Origin: [Clostridium] saccharolyticum WM1
GTDB taxonomy: Bacteria; Bacillota; Clostridia; Lachnospirales; Lachnospiraceae
NCBI RefSeq assembly: GCF_000144625.1
Contig: NC_014376.1
Location: forward strand, 3,472,001-3,536,000
Reading direction: 5' to 3'
Length of the DNA stretch: 64,000 nt
Both the position numbers and the translations under genes were made by a program. This document shows positions 1-7,793 of this stretch, piece after piece (the first letter of the stretch is position 1; every line of letters begins with the position of its first letter). Below the pieces are notes generated by a model. The model worked only from the letters and a program-made list of their open reading frames with translations. It was not told the origin of the DNA and did not search any database.

Positions 1-274
1 GGCCGGCTCTGGCAACCTCTGCATATTCCCAGCTAAACTTCCTGCAGATACAGTAGCCCATATAGGATACCTTAATGCAATGAGCCTTACAGGTTGTGTC
101 CCCATGCTGCATAAATTGATCCATGGATTGAAATACCGGACTGTCGATGATATCCTTTACACAATCCATATAATCGGGATCCTCACGGTAATCTTCCCGT
201 TCCACCCAGGAAGAATCTTCTGCCCATCGGAACGCTTCTTCTCTTTCTTCCCTGGTTAAATGCATATTTTCCAT
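1..274 (-). CDS. HD-superfamily hydrolase, N-terminal fragment
   Basis: The reading frame is open from an ATG at 274 to the left window edge, so only about 91 residues are visible. The part containing QHGDTTCKAHCIKVSYMGY followed by an ICRKF segment resembles the region before the HD motif in clostridial HD-domain phosphohydrolases, where an xEHCL-type helix precedes the LLHDxF metal site. The HD motif itself would lie beyond the window. It follows glgA on the same strand with a 37-bp gap, so the two may be cotranscribed. Family assignment rests on recognition of the N-terminal half only; substrate unknown. Confidence 0.6.
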   Translation of the reverse strand, partial: MENMHLTREEREEAFRWAEDSSWVEREDYREDPDYMDCVKDIIDSPVFQSMDQFMQHGDTTCKAHCIKVSYMGYCICRKFSWEYAEVARAG

Positions 275-311
275 CTTAATTCAATCGCTTCTTTCCTTAT
301 GAATGAACGGC

Positions 312-1757
312 TTAACAGCCAATCAGCCAATCATACAGTTCCTGATACTTCATGGCTGACGTTTTCCATGAGTAATCCTTTGTCATGGCACGGTCAATGA
401 TTTTATTCCACTCCCGTTTTTTATCGTAATAAACTATTTTAGCGTACCGGATAATTCCCAGCATCTCATGAGCATTATAATTGGCGAAGGAGAAGCCGGT
501 TCCCCGGTTCTCAAACTCGTTATAAGGCTCTACCGTATCCTTTAAACCGCCGGTTTCCCGCACAATGGGCACGGTGCCGTATCGGAGAGCCATAAGCTGG
601 CTTAATCCGCAGGGTTCAAACAGGGATGGCATAAGAAAGGCATCACAGGCTGCATAGACCTTATGGGACATAGCCTCGGAATAATAAATATTGGCCGAGA
701 CCTTATCCTGGTATTTCCATGCATAATGGCGGAACAAATTCTCATACCGTTCTTCCCCGGTACCGAGAACTACTAGTTGTATATCATCCTGACACAGCTC
801 ATCAATCACGCACTGAATCAGATCCAGTCCCTTCTGGTCTGTCAGCCTGGAAACGATGCCGATCATAAACTTCTTATCATCCTGACTTAGCCCCAGCTCC
901 TGCTGCAAAGCCCGTTTATTCTTCACCTTCTCCTTGCGGAAATTCTTTAAATTGTAATTCTTTTCTATATATTGATCGGTTTCCGGATCAAATTCCTCAT
1001 AATCGATTCCGTTTACAATTCCCCTTAGGCTGCCGGCCCGCGCACGCATAAGGCCGTCAAGGCCCTCCCCGTAAAACGGCATCTTAATCTCTTCCGCATA
1101 AGTATCGCTGACCGTGGTTATGGCATCGGCGTAAACAATCCCGCCCTTTAACAGATTGCCATCCTTATAAGCCTCCAGCTTATCCGGAGTAAAATAGTAA
1201 TCCGGCAGGCAGGTAAACTTCTGTATGGTCTTCACATCCCATACGCCCTGGAACTTTAAATTGTGAATGGTGATCACGGATTTTATGCTCTGGAAAAACT
1301 CCCCTTCATGGAATCGGTCCTTTAATAAAACAGGAATAAGGGCTGTCTGCCAGTCATGACAGTGAACAACATCCGGCTGAAATCCTATCACAGGAAGGGC
1401 TGATAAGGCGGCTCTGGAGAAAAAGCAGAATTTTTCCAGATCATTGTACCAGTCTCCATAAGGCTTGGAACCATTATAATATCCTTCGTTATCAATAAAA
1501 TAAAAGGTAATTCCCTCATGTACATACTGCAGAATTCCTACATACCTGCTTTGTCCCAGATAATCCATGTAAAAATGATCCACATAGGTCATCTGGTTTC
1601 TAAGCTCTTCCTTGATGCAAAGGTATTTGGGAATCATGACTCTCACATCAAAGAATTCTTGATCAAAGCATTTGGGAAGGGAACCCACAACATCTGCGAG
1701 CCCTCCGGTTTTTATGAAAGGAACTGCCTCTGATGCAACGAATAATATCTTCTTCAT
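312..1757 (-). CDS. glgA: Glycogen (starch) synthase, ADP-glucose type
   Basis: GT5-family glycogen synthase that transfers glucose from ADP-glucose to the non-reducing end of a growing alpha-1,4-glucan. The N-terminus carries the ADP-glucose-binding KTGGLADVVGSLP motif (residues about 16-28), and the C-terminal GT-B half has the SLFEPCGLSQLMALRYGT signature with the conserved Glu. At 481 aa it is the usual bacterial GlgA length. The chosen start at 1757 has GGGAGG seven bases upstream; a longer in-frame ORF reaching 1793 lacks such a site. No other glycogen gene is in the window. It lies downstream of spo0A on the same strand after a 97-bp gap. Confidence 0.95.
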   Translation of the reverse strand: MKKILFVASEAVPFIKTGGLADVVGSLPKCFDQEFFDVRVMIPKYLCIKEELRNQMTYVDHFYMDYLGQSRYVGILQYVHEGITFYFIDNEGYYNGSKPYGDWYNDLEKFCFFSRAALSALPVIGFQPDVVHCHDWQTALIPVLLKDRFHEGEFFQSIKSVITIHNLKFQGVWDVKTIQKFTCLPDYYFTPDKLEAYKDGNLLKGGIVYADAITTVSDTYAEEIKMPFYGEGLDGLMRARAGSLRGIVNGIDYEEFDPETDQYIEKNYNLKNFRKEKVKNKRALQQELGLSQDDKKFMIGIVSRLTDQKGLDLIQCVIDELCQDDIQLVVLGTGEERYENLFRHYAWKYQDKVSANIYYSEAMSHKVYAACDAFLMPSLFEPCGLSQLMALRYGTVPIVRETGGLKDTVEPYNEFENRGTGFSFANYNAHEMLGIIRYAKIVYYDKKREWNKIIDRAMTKDYSWKTSAMKYQELYDWLIGC

Positions 1758-1854
1758 CCAATAACCTCCCTTATCATCTTCCCCCTGGGACATTGTAGAT
1801 TTTCATTTAGTATACAGCATTTTAAGGAAATAAGGAAGTATCAAAAGTTACAAA

Positions 1855-2661
1855 TTATGAAAGTTTTTTATAATCCAGCCTTATCTTATCAGCAATTAGA
1901 GCAATAAATTCAGAATTCGTAGGCTTTCCTTTGCCGGTACTTACCGTATACCCGAACAGTTCATTGATGGTATCCATCTTACCTCTGCTCCAGGCTACCT
2001 CTATGGCATGGCGGATGGCCCGTTCCACCCTGCTGGGAGTTGTCTGATGTTTCTTCGCAATGGAAGGATAGAGTATCTTTGTGACAGAGGTGAGCATTTC
2101 CTGGTCCTGTACGGAAATGACAATGGCATCCCTTAAATACTGGTATCCTTTAATATGTGCGGGAATGCCTATTTCATGAAGCATTTGTGTGACATCATTT
2201 TCCAGGTTTTGTTCCATGTACTCCGTTTTATTGACATAAGGCTTTACTTTTTTCATCCCCTGAATGTTTGGTGTCTTCGACTTTCTCTGTCCTACTCTTC
2301 GTACCTTGTCGACGATAATATCCTTATTAAACGGCTTCATTATGTAGTAATTTGCTCCCATCCGAAACGCATCTTCCGTAATATTCTCGCTTCCTGCCGC
2401 AGTGACCATGATAAATGACGGAATCTTTGTAACTGCACCGTTCCCCCTTACGCGCTCCATTACCGTAATTCCGTCCATTCTCGGCATAATCACATCCAAT
2501 AAGACAACATCCGGATTTGTTTTGAGGATCATGTTATAAGCGTCTTCGCCATTATCCGCTCTTCCAACAACGTGGAAATCCTCCTCTCCCTCCAGTATAT
2601 CGTTCAGCAGATTTAATGTCTGCAGGTTATCATCCGCAATCGCAATACTGATTTCTGACAT
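1855..2661 (-). CDS. spo0A: Sporulation master regulator Spo0A
   Basis: Response regulator that commits the cell to sporulation when phosphorylated, binding 0A boxes as a dimer. The receiver domain (residues about 4-125) has the acidic pair DD at 10-11, the phosphoacceptor Asp56 in VVLLDVIMP and Lys in MKPF. The Spo0A-specific C-terminal DNA-binding domain contains the recognition helix [17 protein letters not shown]. Length is 268 aa, normal for the family. The start at 2661 is preceded by AAGGAGAG; an in-frame ATG 27 bp upstream has no site. It is next to spoIVB, the classic order in endospore formers. A sigma-A-like promoter and a 0A box lie upstream. Confidence 0.98.
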   Translation of the reverse strand: MSEISIAIADDNLQTLNLLNDILEGEEDFHVVGRADNGEDAYNMILKTNPDVVLLDVIMPRMDGITVMERVRGNGAVTKIPSFIMVTAAGSENITEDAFRMGANYYIMKPFNKDIIVDKVRRVGQRKSKTPNIQGMKKVKPYVNKTEYMEQNLENDVTQMLHEIGIPAHIKGYQYLRDAIVISVQDQEMLTSVTKILYPSIAKKHQTTPSRVERAIRHAIEVAWSRGKMDTINELFGYTVSTGKGKPTNSEFIALIADKIRLDYKKLS

Positions 2662-2713
2662 ATTGGTACTCTCCTTCTGATTCTTCAAAATAGATTAAAA
2701 CTAGTGTAAAGCC

Positions 2714-2743
2714 ATTATAGTCTTGCCTTGGCTCATGCCGCAA
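2714..2743 (-). promoter_or_regulatory. Candidate spo0A promoter
   Basis: On the minus strand TTGCGG (2738-2743) is followed by an 18-bp spacer and a perfect TATAAT (2714-2719), ending about 50 bp upstream of the spo0A start. The -35 is weak (4 of 6), which fits an activator-dependent promoter with the 0A box about 20 bp further upstream. Confidence 0.45.
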
Positions 2744-2761
2744 TGGGATTCTATCGCATTA

Positions 2762-2770
2762 TTCGACAAA
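2762..2770 (-). promoter_or_regulatory. 0A box upstream of spo0A
   Basis: TTTGTCGAA on the minus strand matches the core of the Spo0A operator (TGTCGAA) exactly. It sits about 20 bp upstream of the candidate -35 of spo0A, a position suited to autoactivation. A second, imperfect match (GGTCGAAA, plus strand) is near 2825-2832. Apart from these sites and the promoter, the 530-bp gap from 2662 to 3192 holds only the spoIVB terminator; no gene was supported in it. Confidence 0.6.
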
Positions 2771-3130
2771 AAGTACTGCTTACAAGCTGATTTCCGGAAT
2801 ATTTTTTTCCTTCCATGCGCTGAAGGTCGAAAGGGCCTACCCTGATCCGTATCCCTATCAACCCTTCCATTTTTATGCCGGTGTTGAAAATTGAAACTCC
2901 TTGTCGGCAAAAAAAAGTCACGATTTTTTTAAATCCCACAATTTCTATATTAACACATTATAATTACGATGAAAAGCATAATTTATAAAATATGGCATTT
3001 TCTGTAACTTTAATTACAACATTTTGACGGTTAAACGGAATAATTCAGTATATTTCTTGTGAAAAACACCGGATTTTTCAGCTCTTCCCCTAAATTCTAT
3101 CGTAACTATTGAAAAATTGCAAAATGTGAA

Positions 3131-3178
3131 AAAGAAAAGAACGGCGCCGCAGATCATTACGTTCCTGTTCTTTTCTTT
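3131..3178 (-). terminator. Terminator downstream of spoIVB
   Basis: A perfect 12-bp inverted repeat (3131-3142 with 3167-3178, sequence AAAGAAAAGAAC) encloses a 24-nt loop. Read on the minus strand it ends in a T-rich tract (TTTTCTTTTTC), as in an intrinsic terminator. Confidence 0.65.
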
Positions 3179-3192
3179 CTTTGATGTCAGTC

Positions 3193-4467
3193 TCAGTGAT
3201 TAATCATGTTTTCAATGAAAATCCCGTATCCTCTTGTGGAATCCTGAATGAACACATGGGTCACAGCTCCGATCAGTTTGCCATCCTGAATAATAGGGCT
3301 TCCTGACATGCCTTGTACGATCCCGCCGGTAAGAGCCAAAAGATCCGGATCCGTTACCTTGATCACCATGCCCTTGCTTTTATGAGTGGTGGAATAATCC
3401 ACACGCTGTATCTCAATTTCATAATCCCGGACTTTTCCGGATACATCACTTCGGATATGGGCTGAACCCTTCTTCACATCCTGCCGGTAGCCGATGGGAA
3501 TGGCATCTTGAGCAAGGCTTTGCTTAAACCTGTCATTGACGGTTCCAAAAATTCCTTCTTCCGTATTGGCGGTAATGGTCCCCAGAGTGGAGCCGGGACC
3601 ATAATAGATGATGCCGCTCATTACTCCCGGCTTTCCAAAGGTTCCCTTTTCAATTCCAAGAATCGCTGTCTCGTAAAGTGAACCATCGGTAATCTGAACT
3701 ACATTGCCGGTATCGCTGTCACTGATTCCGTGGCCCAAGGCGCCGAATTGTCCGTTCATATCCACGTAGGTCATGGTGCCAATACCCTGGGTATCATCCC
3801 GGACCCAGACTCCCAGCTTATAAGTTCCGTCTTCCGCCTCTGTGGCATTCATCTTTACGTCAATAAGCTCCCCGTTCCGTCTTACCTTTAACAGAGCTTC
3901 GGAAGGGCCTATTTTACTCAGCTCACTCATCAGGGTTTCCTTATCCTTTAAATGTGTTCCATTGATGGCTTCAATGTAATCGCCTGACTGCAGAATCCCA
4001 AATGCCGGTTCCACCACCATTCCGTCTTTTTTTGTTACATCTCCGGTACCGATTACCATGATACCGTCAGATTTTAAGTAGATCCCAATAGGAGTTCCGC
4101 ATGGAACGGCATATTTGGTATCCACTACATTCACCTGTATGTCTTTTAATTGAATCCATCCAAAAAGCTTCAGTCCCAGTTTATAGCTTCCCTGATTTTC
4201 CGAATATAGGGAAAACGGCTGGTTTACCTGAAGATGGATCTGATCGGAAGGGATATTTGATCCATTGTTTAATACCACTTCCTCGCTGTCGGAATACAGC
4301 GTCACATCAAAAGGCATGGAGAAATGAAACTGTTCTTCTTCCTGTGCAACAATATTTAATTTGTCAGGAATTACCCGCTTCATATAGAACCAGGAAAATC
4401 CGATGCAAAAGATCAGGCTGATCCAGAATGCTCTTATAATAATCTTATGAATTTTATTTTTTTCCAT
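3193..4467 (-). CDS. spoIVB: SpoIVB serine peptidase
   Basis: Forespore-secreted S55-family peptidase that signals across the intermembrane space to trigger pro-sigma-K processing in the mother cell. An N-terminal membrane anchor covers about residues 10-30, followed by a PDZ domain around 130-200 (AFGILQSGDYIEAINGTHL) and the SpoIVB peptidase domain with His246 in GALGHGISD and the nucleophile Ser388 in the GMSGSPII motif. Length 424 aa matches the family. The start at 4467 has TAAGGAGG ten bases upstream. It precedes spo0A as in Bacillus. In most relatives recN lies directly upstream, but here an accessory block separates them. Confidence 0.97.
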   Translation of the reverse strand: MEKNKIHKIIIRAFWISLIFCIGFSWFYMKRVIPDKLNIVAQEEEQFHFSMPFDVTLYSDSEEVVLNNGSNIPSDQIHLQVNQPFSLYSENQGSYKLGLKLFGWIQLKDIQVNVVDTKYAVPCGTPIGIYLKSDGIMVIGTGDVTKKDGMVVEPAFGILQSGDYIEAINGTHLKDKETLMSELSKIGPSEALLKVRRNGELIDVKMNATEAEDGTYKLGVWVRDDTQGIGTMTYVDMNGQFGALGHGISDSDTGNVVQITDGSLYETAILGIEKGTFGKPGVMSGIIYYGPGSTLGTITANTEEGIFGTVNDRFKQSLAQDAIPIGYRQDVKKGSAHIRSDVSGKVRDYEIEIQRVDYSTTHKSKGMVIKVTDPDLLALTGGIVQGMSGSPIIQDGKLIGAVTHVFIQDSTRGYGIFIENMINH

Positions 4468-4922
4468 CTCGCATACCTCCTTAGGTGAATGAAAGGAGAC
4501 AATTTTTTGCTCCTTTCTTAGTATGTGAGAAATTGATTAAATCACACTGTCATATTTTAGTTGTAACTATTTTCTTTGGGTGGCAGCGATCGTAACAGTT
4601 TGGAAATCTTTTTTTCTTCCTTTTGCTGTTCCGAATGAATAATCCGAATTCAATCCTAAAAAAATGAATATAGTGTAATTTTCTTTTCACTTATTTTAAT
4701 AATCTCCACTTTTTAATGGTTTATAATTAAATAGTAGAAAAACGTTTCTTAAGTTTTTATTGAAAATTCCTTCAAATGGCTGCCCATTGGGGATGTCAGC
4801 AAATTTATGTGGAATGCCAGCCGGAACTATCGTATAATTCTATAATAAAATGAAAGATGATATGAAGTGAATTTATATTTTTTATCATGAATGAATGCTT
4901 TGATATAAGGAGAGAAAATAAA
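4468..4922. other. Divergent intergenic region spoIVB / ASCH gene
   Basis: This AT-rich 455-bp gap separates divergently transcribed genes. On the minus strand CATACTA at 4519-4525 resembles the -10 of forespore sigma factors (CATNNTA), but no convincing -35 partner was found, so a sigma-F/G promoter for spoIVB is only suggested. On the plus strand TATAAT-like elements lie near 4835-4850, upstream of the ASCH gene, without a clear -35. No coding sequence is supported. Confidence 0.35.
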
Positions 4923-5363
4923 ATGAATGCCCAACAGATGTGGAATCAATTTGCGGCTCAAAACCAGATCACGGTAACAGAATATCAATCCTGGGCGTTT
5001 GGCGCTTTTGCCGATGAGTTGGCAGAATTGGTATTAAAGGGAATGAAAACAGGAACATCCTCTGCCTATCCCTTATACGAGGCAGAAAACGAAGCACTTC
5101 CAAAAGCTGGAGACTATAGCGTCATCCTGGATTCAAAGGACGAAGCAGTATGCATTATTCAAACGATAAATGTATCTATTGTTCCTTTTCGAGAGGTTAA
5201 GGAAGAACACGCCGCCAAGGAAGGGGAGGGTGATGGCTCGCTGGAATATTGGAGAAAAGTACATGTGGAATTTTTTAAAAAATGTTTGTCAGAAGAAGGA
5301 AAACAATTTGATGAAGATATGCCGGTGGTATGTGAAGAATTTAAATTGGTGTATGTACCTTAA
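4923..5363 (+). CDS. ASCH-domain protein
   Basis: A 146-aa protein with the pattern of the ASCH superfamily, small beta-barrel proteins thought to bind RNA: WAFGAFADELAELVLKGMKTGTSS near the N-terminus (the GxKTxTxS loop), a middle strand AGDYSVILDSKDEAVCIIQT, and the C-terminal EFKLVYVP. The start at 4923 follows AAGGAGAG; an earlier in-frame ATG at 4887 lacks a site. It is one of few plus-strand genes and stands alone between spoIVB and the chemoreceptor, in the accessory block that interrupts recN-spoIVB. Its RNA substrate, if any, is unknown. Confidence 0.75.
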   Translation: MNAQQMWNQFAAQNQITVTEYQSWAFGAFADELAELVLKGMKTGTSSAYPLYEAENEALPKAGDYSVILDSKDEAVCIIQTINVSIVPFREVKEEHAAKEGEGDGSLEYWRKVHVEFFKKCLSEEGKQFDEDMPVVCEEFKLVYVP

Positions 5364-5452
5364 AAATGAGGTCAGGCCATTGATACGGCCAGCCAGTACT
5401 GCATGATAGACTGAAACACTCCGAAACCATGTGGTTCCGCTTACATGAAAAA

Positions 5453-5480
5453 TCTGACGGGCAACACACCACCCGTCAGA
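5453..5480 (-). terminator. Terminator downstream of the chemoreceptor gene
   Basis: A perfect 9-bp stem (TCTGACGGG at 5453-5461 with CCCGTCAGA at 5472-5480) is followed on the minus strand by TTTTTC. It lies just past the stop of the minus-strand MCP gene. Confidence 0.7.
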
Positions 5481-5497
5481 CCGTTACTTTATGTCCT

Positions 5498-7384
5498 TTA
5501 AAAGTCATTTTTAATTATTCTGCATAAAAACAGATAAAAAACAGAAAGAGGAAAACCTTGTGACGGATGGAAATCAATATTTTTCCGGTAAAAGACCCAT
5601 ACTGGGGACAGATTCTGTTTCCGGCTCCTGGTAAGGCGCATGGAAGAAAGGCCCATGACTTCTGTCAGCTTGAATTTTCCAACCTCACCCCGCAAGGCTG
5701 CGGCCTGTGCAGACATCTCCTCGCTGGTAGCGGAGTTTTCTTCTGCAGTGGCAGCATTGGTCTGTACAACGGTGGAGATCTGGAAAAGTCCCTGTTTGAT
5801 CTGCTTGATTGCAGCTGCCTGCTCGATAGAGGACTTCTGGATCTTTCCGAAGCTTTCCGTTACCTTAGAGGCACTCACTCCCACATCCTGCAGGATTTGT
5901 GCGGTCCTGGCGCTGATTTCCGCTCCCTTTGCCACTGTGGCCACAGAAGCCTGAATCAAATCGCTGGTTTGCTTTGCTGCTTCCGCCGATTTTGCTGCAA
6001 GATTGCGGACCTCATCTGCTACCACCGCAAAGCCTTTTCCTGCACTGCCTGCACGGGCCGCTTCAATGGCAGCGTTCAGGGCAAGAATATTGGTCTGGAA
6101 TGCAATGTCCTCAATAACCTTTGTAATGCTGGCGATCTGATCGGAAGCAGTGCCGATGTCAGCCATTGCGGACGTAAGCTGCTTCATATGTACATTTCCG
6201 GCATTTGCGTTTTCACCGGCCTGATTCACGGATTTTGATGCCAGCTCCACCGTGGCTGAATTCTCCGCAGCCTGCTCCGCAATTCTTTCTATGGAAGCAC
6301 TCAGTTCTTCTACGGAAGCTGCCTGCTCCGTAGAGCCTGATGCGAGAGCCTGCGCTCCGCTGGATACCTGATCAGAGCCTGTTGCTACCTGGTCAGCCGC
6401 CACATCAATGGACTTTAAGGTATTACTGAGCCTGTCCCTCATTTTCCGCATGGAATCCAGCAGAGATAAATAGTCTCCCACATAGCTTTCTTCTGCTTGG
6501 GTATGTACTGTAAAATTACCATCTGCCAATTCGCCCAGCAGATAGGAAGCATCGGTTATCATCAGCTTTAATGTACCTGACATGCGGCGGAAGGTCTGGG
6601 CCAGAACACCGATCTCGTCCTTTGAGCTTGCGTCAATATTGACACTGACCTCTCCGCAGGCCAGCTTGTCAGCAGCCTTTACCATCAGGGCGATCCGCTT
6701 AGATATGCCGCGGGCAATCATGAACCCGACCAGCACCGCCAAAAGCACGCCCATAAGCACGCCTATAAACATAATAAGCTTGACGCTTACCACCAGCTTA
6801 TCATTGCTGGTGATCTGCTGCTTTGCATAATTCTGGTTATAACTGACCAGATTGGCAATCCTCTCTTCCACAGTCTGAGCCATAGTGTGGAGCTCGCCTC
6901 CATCACTTAATAAGGTATAGGCTTCCCCGCGGCGGTCCGGGTCCATGGCAGCAGGACTGCTGATAAACTGATTGCGTTCTTCTGTAAAATCATTCAGGGC
7001 GGTCTCAAGCCGGGATATCAGTTTCAGCTCCTCCTCTACTTCCTCTGCATTGTATTTCTCAAGAGCTGCCTTGTATTTGGACAAGTTCTCATCGATGATT
7101 CCTTTGTGACGTGTCAAGGCTTCCACACAGGCTTCCTTATCCGCTTTGTCACTGGACAGCACCATCTCCAAAAGGTCTGTCCGCACTTCCTGAAAAGAAG
7201 CGCTGACCCTCTCCATACATTCCAATGCCGTAACTGTATCCGAATAAGCAACATTGTAGGACCCGCCCACGCGTTCCAGGCCCACAATCCCCACAATTCC
7301 TATTATGCCGGCAATCAGCGCCACAAGAAGGAAACCGCTAATGATCTTACCGCCGATTTTTAAGTTGCTGAACCATTTCTTCAT
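5498..7384 (-). CDS. Methyl-accepting chemotaxis protein (4HB type), probably phase-variable
   Basis: Transmembrane chemoreceptor that would feed an external stimulus to CheA/CheW. It has a first membrane helix (about residues 12-35), a periplasmic-side four-helix-bundle sensor, a second membrane helix near 205-228, a HAMP domain, and the MA signalling hairpin with its tip around [20 protein letters not shown]. The start at 7384 has TAGGAGGG eight bases upstream. The last 45 or so residues after GKFKLTEV look non-native: the -1 frame there gives an acidic tail ending PEKY with a stop at 5574-5576, so a single-base frameshift near 5665-5675 is likely. An invertible promoter lies upstream at 7501-7793 and no chemotaxis partner genes are nearby. 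Confidence 0.93.
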   Translation of the reverse strand: MKKWFSNLKIGGKIISGFLLVALIAGIIGIVGIVGLERVGGSYNVAYSDTVTALECMERVSASFQEVRTDLLEMVLSSDKADKEACVEALTRHKGIIDENLSKYKAALEKYNAEEVEEELKLISRLETALNDFTEERNQFISSPAAMDPDRRGEAYTLLSDGGELHTMAQTVEERIANLVSYNQNYAKQQITSNDKLVVSVKLIMFIGVLMGVLLAVLVGFMIARGISKRIALMVKAADKLACGEVSVNIDASSKDEIGVLAQTFRRMSGTLKLMITDASYLLGELADGNFTVHTQAEESYVGDYLSLLDSMRKMRDRLSNTLKSIDVAADQVATGSDQVSSGAQALASGSTEQAASVEELSASIERIAEQAAENSATVELASKSVNQAGENANAGNVHMKQLTSAMADIGTASDQIASITKVIEDIAFQTNILALNAAIEAARAGSAGKGFAVVADEVRNLAAKSAEAAKQTSDLIQASVATVAKGAEISARTAQILQDVGVSASKVTESFGKIQKSSIEQAAAIKQIKQGLFQISTVVQTNAATAEENSATSEEMSAQAAALRGEVGKFKLTEVMGLSSMRLTRSRKQNLSPVWVFYRKNIDFHPSQGFPLSVFYLFLCRIIKNDF

Positions 7385-7500
7385 AAAATTTACCCTCCTA
7401 ACAGTACTTTCTTTCATTCCTCTATTTATCCTTTTAAAAGGAACCTCCGTGAGACCTGTATCGATCCCCCTCCCTCTGCTTTCCTCCCTTCGTATGGTGA

Positions 7501-7527
7501 ATCACATAATTTCGATTTTGTTGTAAC
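7501..7527 (+). repeat. Left inverted repeat of the invertible segment (IRL)
   Basis: These 27 bases (starting ATCACATAATTT, ending TTGTTGTAAC) are the exact reverse complement of 7767-7793. Identity stops abruptly on both sides, as expected for recombinase crossover sites. It lies 116 bp upstream of the chemoreceptor start. Confidence 0.9.
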
Positions 7528-7582
7528 GCTGAAGAAATCCACACTGCCTTACAATATTTCATAATGAAAAATGCAGATAAAC

Positions 7583-7636
7583 GTACGAAAACCAGGCTGG
7601 TTAAAAAAAAGACCTTCACCAGCCTGGTTTTCGTAC
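7583..7636. terminator. Bidirectional terminator inside the invertible segment
   Basis: A perfect 19-bp stem (7583-7601 with 7618-7636) has a GC-rich core CCAGGCTGGT flanked by AAAA/TTTT, with a 16-nt loop. Because the T-run follows the stem core on both strands, it should terminate in either orientation. It lies behind the promoter in both states and would block transcription running from the recombinase gene toward the chemoreceptor. Confidence 0.7.
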
Positions 7637-7706
7637 ATAAAATTCTAAAAACATTAGTCATCTGTCATTTGATTACGCTTTATTTATGATTATTTATGTG
7701 AAACAC

Positions 7707-7736
7707 TTGCCATTTTCCGCGCGGATGATATATAAT
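7707..7736 (+). promoter_or_regulatory. Sigma-A promoter within the invertible segment
   Basis: TTGCCA (7707-7712), an 18-bp spacer and a perfect TATAAT (7731-7736) read rightward, away from the chemoreceptor and into the 3' end of the minus-strand recombinase gene. After inversion it would read toward the chemoreceptor. Confidence 0.7.
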
Positions 7737-7766
7737 CATGTCGATACTTGTCTAATTTTGGAAACA

Positions 7767-7793
7767 GTTACAACAAAATCGAAATTATGTGAT
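7767..7793 (-). repeat. Right inverted repeat of the invertible segment (IRR)
   Basis: Exact reverse complement of 7501-7527. It contains the last codons and TAA stop (7785-7787) of the recombinase gene. Because the repeats are identical, inversion leaves that coding end unchanged. Confidence 0.9.

Larger units (their letters stand above)
7501..7793. mobile_element. Invertible promoter segment (inverton) controlling the chemoreceptor
   Basis: A 293-bp segment is bounded by perfect 27-bp inverted repeats, with a 239-bp interior that contains a strong sigma-A promoter (7707-7736, reading right) and a 19-bp-stem bidirectional terminator (7583-7636). A tyrosine recombinase gene abuts and overlaps the right repeat; the chemoreceptor gene begins 116 bp left of the left repeat. 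In the sequenced orientation the promoter points away from the chemoreceptor (inferred OFF). Inversion would place it about 150 bp upstream of the chemoreceptor start, pointing at it (inferred ON). The architecture matches the fim-type and C. difficile-type promoter switches; function here is inferred. Confidence 0.85.

Noticed and set aside
2701..2939. Short minus-strand ORFs of 62 and 69 codons upstream of spo0A
   Set aside because: They overlap the 0A box and promoter, lack ribosome sites and show no recognisable family.
7385..7500. Possible cyclic di-GMP riboswitch in the chemoreceptor leader
   Set aside because: The conserved GEMM cores and tetraloop receptor are absent; only a short palindrome CCTTTTAAAAGG (7430-7441) is seen.
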